Below, piece after piece: positions 60,998 through 64,000 of a stretch of 64,000 nt of DNA. The translations under genes and the position numbers were made by a program. The stretch is taken from contig NZ_CP033970.1 in assembly GCF_003854935.1 (NCBI RefSeq), positions 1,178,001 through 1,242,000 on the forward strand, in the 5' to 3' direction. Each line of letters opens with the position of its first letter. Position 1 is the first letter of the stretch. The notes below the pieces were generated by a model, which saw only the letters and a list, made by a program, of their open reading frames with translations, was not told where the DNA came from and searched no databases. This DNA comes from Cupriavidus pauculus (GTDB taxonomy: Bacteria > Pseudomonadota > Gammaproteobacteria > Burkholderiales > Burkholderiaceae).

Positions 60998-61379
60998 GCG
61001 CGCATCTCCGGCTTGGCCGGGCATACCCTGCCCTTACCACTCTGGCCTTCGCTGCCGTTAATCATTCCGGCACGGCTCACATTACGCTGCAGACAAAACA
61101 CGCGCACTCCCCGCGATAGTTGATGTTCCCTGGCCGTGGGCGGTAAGGCAAAAACGCGGCGAACCGCCAGATCCGGCACGGTAGCGATGATCGGTCAGAC
61201 GGCTGATGGACAATCGGCTGAATAGGCCATGTTTTCCCGCCGATTTCAGCCTTTGGGAGGAGGCGGGCCGCCAGTACAGTGCGAGGGCTGAAACAGGGAC
61301 GGACGTGACGTTTTAGGCACGTTGGGCGACTTCAGGTCGCATTTCCCCCTGTCTCCCCTTCATCCAACCTGTACGAGCC
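60998..61379. other. Divergent fliF-fliE promoter region
   Basis: 382 bp with no gene. It must hold promoters in both directions, but no convincing sigma-54 (GG-N10-GC) or sigma-28 match was found; a GCCGATTT near 61240 is only a partial -10 match. The GC content is lower and more mixed than in the surrounding coding DNA. Confidence 0.5.
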
Positions 61380-61703
61380 ATGACCATTTCCTCTATCGAA
61401 GGCATGCTCCAGCAACTGCGCGGCCTTGCGCAGGTGGCTGGCGGCGGCACCGCGTCCCAGGCCACGGCGGCGGCGTCCACGTCCGGCTTTGCCGGCGAGC
61501 TGCAACGATCGCTGCAACGGCTGAACACCAGCCAGGAACGCGCCTACGGCCAGGCCGAGGCATTTGAAGTGGGCAAGCCCGGCGTGTCGCTGAACGACGT
61601 GATGATCGACATGCAGAAGGCCAACATTTCGTTCCAGACGGCCGTCCAGGTACGCAACCGCCTGGCGGCGGCGTACCAGGAAATGATGAACATGCCGGTG
61701 TAA
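61380..61703 (+). CDS. fliE: Flagellar hook-basal body complex protein FliE
   Basis: 107 residues. FAGELQRSLQRLNTSQERAYGQAEAFEVGKPGVSLNDVMIDMQKANISFQTAVQVRNRLAAAYQEMMNMPV is the complete FliE pattern. It joins the MS ring to the rod and is the first rod protein exported. It is divergent from fliF (382 bp) and followed after 51 bp by an unusual acyltransferase/hydrolase gene on the same strand. Confidence 0.97.
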   Translation: MTISSIEGMLQQLRGLAQVAGGGTASQATAAASTSGFAGELQRSLQRLNTSQERAYGQAEAFEVGKPGVSLNDVMIDMQKANISFQTAVQVRNRLAAAYQEMMNMPV

Positions 61704-61754
61704 GCCCGCGCGGCACGGCAGCAGTACGGATTTCCAGAGCACAGAAGGAACGCC

Positions 61755-63275
61755 ATGGCGACACAGAACATGACGGTTGACGATGCCATGCAGCTCGCGG
61801 CCAACGCCTGGGTGCAGGGCAACCCCGCCCAGGCGGCCGACATCGCGCGGCAGATCCTGGCGAACCGGCCCGGCCATGTGGGTGCCCGCCATCTGGACCT
61901 GACGATCCGGCACGGCGTGAACCACCTGCAGTTCACCGCCATCGGGCTGCACCGGCCCGACCTGTACGACATCGGCGACTTCAGCTACGGCGTGCCGGCC
62001 GTGTTCCCGCACAACCAGGCGGACCAGCCGGCGCGGCTGCGCGTGGGCCGCTATTGCACGATCGCGCACGACGTCAAGGTCATCCTGGGCAGCTACCACC
62101 GTCACGACTGGCACACGATCTACCCGTTCACGGCGCCCAACTTCGGCACGCTGTTCCGGCCGGCCCGGCCCGTGCCGGACTTCTCGTCCACGCGCGGCGG
62201 GGTCAGCATCGGCAACGACGTCTGGATCGGCGCGCATTCGGTGATCCTGTCGGGCGTGACGATTGGCGACGGCGCGGTGATCGGCGCCGGCTCGGTGGTG
62301 TCGCGCGACGTGGGCGCCTACGAGGTCTGGGCCGGCAATCCTGCCCAGTTCGTCAAGCGCCGCTTCGACGAGGCCACCAGCGCCCGGCTGCAGGCGCTGC
62401 GCTGGTGGGACTGGCCGAAAGAGGAAGTGGAAGCCAGCATCGGCTGGATCATGAACGAAGGCGGCCCCGCGCTGGACAAGCTCGCGCAGCACAAGGCCGC
62501 GATGATCCACAAGATGCGCGCCACCACCAAGGGCGAGCGCATCGTGGCCGGTGCCAGCGGCATCGTCCGGCTGCGGCTGCCGCAGCAGTGGAAGGCCGGC
62601 GCGCCCACCTGGGTGGTGCTGCATGGCTCGCTGGGCTCGATCGATGGCGTGAAGGACTTCGAGGCCGCCGCGCCCGGCGTCAACCTGGTCTTTGCCGATC
62701 TGCCGGGCTCGGGTGCGTCGTGGTGCCCGGCCGACTACTCGGCCGAAGGGTTCGCGCGCGAGCTGCGCCCGGCCATCGACCAGGCCATCGACGGCGACTA
62801 CCGCATCGTGGGCGTCAGCTTTGGCGGCGCGGTGGGCCTGGCGATGGCGCGCGACAACGGCCGCTGCCGGGGCGTGCTGCTGCTGGACACGCCGTTCGAG
62901 GCGAAGAAGCTCTGGCACAACCACCAGTTCCTGCGCGGCGCCATTGCCGGCGACCCCGACAACCAGCACGTGCGCCGCTTTGCCTGGGAAATCTACGGCG
63001 TCACCGAGCACGCGCTGACCGAGCGCACCTACTGGCACCTGCTGGACGACCTGCCCACGCCGGTGCAGGTGCTGACCGGCGACGTGCCGATGCATCCGCC
63101 GCGCCGCACCGCCAAGGTGGCGTGCTGCCTGGACAAGGAAGACCTGGCCGCGCTGCGCCGCCGGGGGATTGGCGTGCAGCAGGTGGCCGGCGGCCACGAC
63201 CTGATCCACGACAACCCCGCGGCAGTCGTCAAGGCCATGGACGCGTTCGCGGCCGAGGCCGTGGCCGCCGCCTGA
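61755..63275 (+). CDS. Fusion of a left-handed beta-helix acyltransferase and an alpha/beta hydrolase
   Basis: 506 residues. The N-terminal about 60 residues look like one TPR-type helix pair (MQLAANAWVQGNPAQAADIARQILANRPGHVGA). A CatB/xenobiotic-acyltransferase left-handed beta-helix follows (about 75-205: RLRVGRYCTIAHDVKVILG, GVSIGNDVWIGAHSVILSGVTIGDGAVIGAGSVVSRDVGAYEVWAGNPAQFVKRRF). The C-terminal about 245 residues form an alpha/beta hydrolase with oxyanion WVVLHGSLGS, nucleophile VGVSFGGAVG and His in VAGGHDLIHD. AAGGAA precedes the ATG. The two active sites could add and remove acyl groups. It sits 51 bp after fliE and before an rfbH gene, suggesting flagellin or surface-glycan modification. 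Confidence 0.85.
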   Translation: MATQNMTVDDAMQLAANAWVQGNPAQAADIARQILANRPGHVGARHLDLTIRHGVNHLQFTAIGLHRPDLYDIGDFSYGVPAVFPHNQADQPARLRVGRYCTIAHDVKVILGSYHRHDWHTIYPFTAPNFGTLFRPARPVPDFSSTRGGVSIGNDVWIGAHSVILSGVTIGDGAVIGAGSVVSRDVGAYEVWAGNPAQFVKRRFDEATSARLQALRWWDWPKEEVEASIGWIMNEGGPALDKLAQHKAAMIHKMRATTKGERIVAGASGIVRLRLPQQWKAGAPTWVVLHGSLGSIDGVKDFEAAAPGVNLVFADLPGSGASWCPADYSAEGFARELRPAIDQAIDGDYRIVGVSFGGAVGLAMARDNGRCRGVLLLDTPFEAKKLWHNHQFLRGAIAGDPDNQHVRRFAWEIYGVTEHALTERTYWHLLDDLPTPVQVLTGDVPMHPPRRTAKVACCLDKEDLAALRRRGIGVQQVAGGHDLIHDNPAAVVKAMDAFAAEAVAAA

Positions 63276-63327
63276 TCCGCTACTACAACGGACCTGCCCA
63301 CCATGCCGGGGCAGGCCAGCATGAGTC

Positions 63328-64000
63328 ATGGGAATGAGCAAAGAATCTCTACGCGCAAAGATTGCCGGTCTCGTCGAAGAGTACGCGGCACTGGTCCAGA
63401 GCGAGACGCCGGGCTTCCGGCCCGGTGAAACCGTCATCCCGCCGTCGGGCAAGGTGGTGGGCGCCCCGGAAATGAAGGCGATGGTCGAGGCGTCGCTGGA
63501 CGCCTGGCTGACCACGGGCCGCTTCAACGACGCGTTCGAGCAGCGGCTGGGCCAACTGCTGGGCGTGAAGCACGTGCTGACGGTCAACTCGGGCTCGTCG
63601 GCCAACCTGGTGGCGTTTGCCACGCTGACGTCGCCGCGCCTGGGCGATCGCGCCATCCGCCCCGGCGACGAGGTGATCGGCGTGGCTGCTGGCTTTCCGA
63701 CCACGGTCAACCCGATCCTGCAGTGCGGCGCCGTGCCGGTGTTCGTCGATGTGGAACTGGGCACGTACAACGTGGACGCCAGCCGCATCGAGGCCGCCAT
63801 CACGCCGCGCACCAAGGCGATCATGCTGGCCCACACGCTGGGCAACCCGTTCAACCTGGAAGTGGTGACGGCGCTGTGCCGCAAGTACAACCTCTGGCTG
63901 GTGGAGGACTGCTGCGACGCGCTGGGCGCCACCTACAACGGCCAGCTGGTCGGCACGTTCGGCGACATCGGCACGCTGAGCTTCTACCCGGCCCACCACA
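63328..64000 (+). CDS. rfbH: RfbH-type CDP-4-keto-6-deoxyglucose-3-dehydrase (partial, C-terminus outside window)
   Basis: About 224 residues are inside the window. [76 protein letters not shown] and [60 protein letters not shown] follow RfbH closely. RfbH-type enzymes (E1) use pyridoxamine phosphate and a 2Fe-2S cluster, with His replacing the PLP Lys; that site falls at the window edge (SFYPAHH), consistent with the His. They remove the 3-hydroxyl of CDP-4-keto-6-deoxyglucose for 3,6-dideoxysugar synthesis. The start is ATG 63328 or 63334. Confidence 0.9.
   Translation, partial: MGMSKESLRAKIAGLVEEYAALVQSETPGFRPGETVIPPSGKVVGAPEMKAMVEASLDAWLTTGRFNDAFEQRLGQLLGVKHVLTVNSGSSANLVAFATLTSPRLGDRAIRPGDEVIGVAAGFPTTVNPILQCGAVPVFVDVELGTYNVDASRIEAAITPRTKAIMLAHTLGNPFNLEVVTALCRKYNLWLVEDCCDALGATYNGQLVGTFGDIGTLSFYPAHH

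Noticed and set aside
61230-61345. Sigma-54 or sigma-28 promoter for fliE
   Set aside because: GGCACGTTGGGC has the wrong GG-GC spacing for sigma-54, and GCCGATTT with TGAA is off by one base in spacing and a poor match for sigma-28.

Overview
The window is high-GC (roughly two thirds G+C) and densely coded, with the gene content of a Burkholderiaceae beta-proteobacterium, most likely Cupriavidus or Ralstonia. Pointers are three orphan Bug/TTT periplasmic binding proteins, many LysR/GntR/AraC regulators paired with small catabolic cassettes, a trimeric Gram-negative porin, a class D beta-lactamase with a divergent partner gene, and flagellar genes lying among catabolic genes, as on a Cupriavidus second chromosome. 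No rRNA, tRNA, CRISPR, prophage or intact IS element was seen.

Layout. 1-1.35 kb: LysE/ArgO exporter (cut by the window edge) divergent from an ArgP-type LysR. 1.4-7.8 kb: a Bug receptor, a DUF1289 protein, a BKACE enzyme divergent from an AraC-family regulator, a porin, an RBBP9-like hydrolase and a heme-oxygenase-fold protein. 8-11.3 kb: GntR regulator, Asp/Glu/hydantoin racemase and NCS1 permease (probably hydantoin/allantoin-type nitrogen compounds). 11.6-16.7 kb: light-sensing module of bacteriophytochrome and CheY-like regulator, convergent with a PAS histidine kinase and a heme oxygenase. 16.9-21.1 kb: zinc-ribbon protein, NTF2-like secreted protein, nnrS with an NsrR-like operator, and a chemoreceptor. 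21.1-23.7 kb: a large orphan protein divergent from a class D beta-lactamase.

23.75-28.3 kb carries fliLMNOPQR (minus strand). 28.8-31.4 kb is acnB. 31.5-38.6 kb is an iron-type uptake locus: a Crp/Fnr regulator and a Fur box, then TonB receptor, binding protein, permease, ATPase and two related small proteins with a glutamine-amidotransferase-like look. 38.7-44.2 kb has a 12-residue-repeat secreted protein, a possible phasin, a LysR/Bug pair, a LysE exporter and an EAL phosphodiesterase. 44.6-50.0 kb is a sugar-acid operon (dehydratase, RraA-type aldolase, Bug receptor, 2-hydroxyacid dehydrogenase) under a divergent GntR. 50.2-53.8 kb has a solo HipB-like regulator, a DASS-type transporter, alkB and an alpha/beta hydrolase.

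54.0-61.7 kb is fliFGHIJK (minus strand) divergent from fliE. It is collinear with fliLMNOPQR but separated from it by 25.7 kb of non-flagellar genes. The window ends with an unusual acyltransferase/alpha-beta-hydrolase fusion and the start of an RfbH-type dideoxysugar enzyme, suggesting a flagellin- or surface-glycan modification block beside the flagellar genes.

The most interesting items are the 77-bp promoter/operator sequence found twice in the BKACE-RBBP9 region, the orphan protein facing the beta-lactamase, the paired small proteins in the Fur-box operon, the acyltransferase-hydrolase fusion, and the split flagellar operon. All functional calls come from reading motifs; no database search was run.
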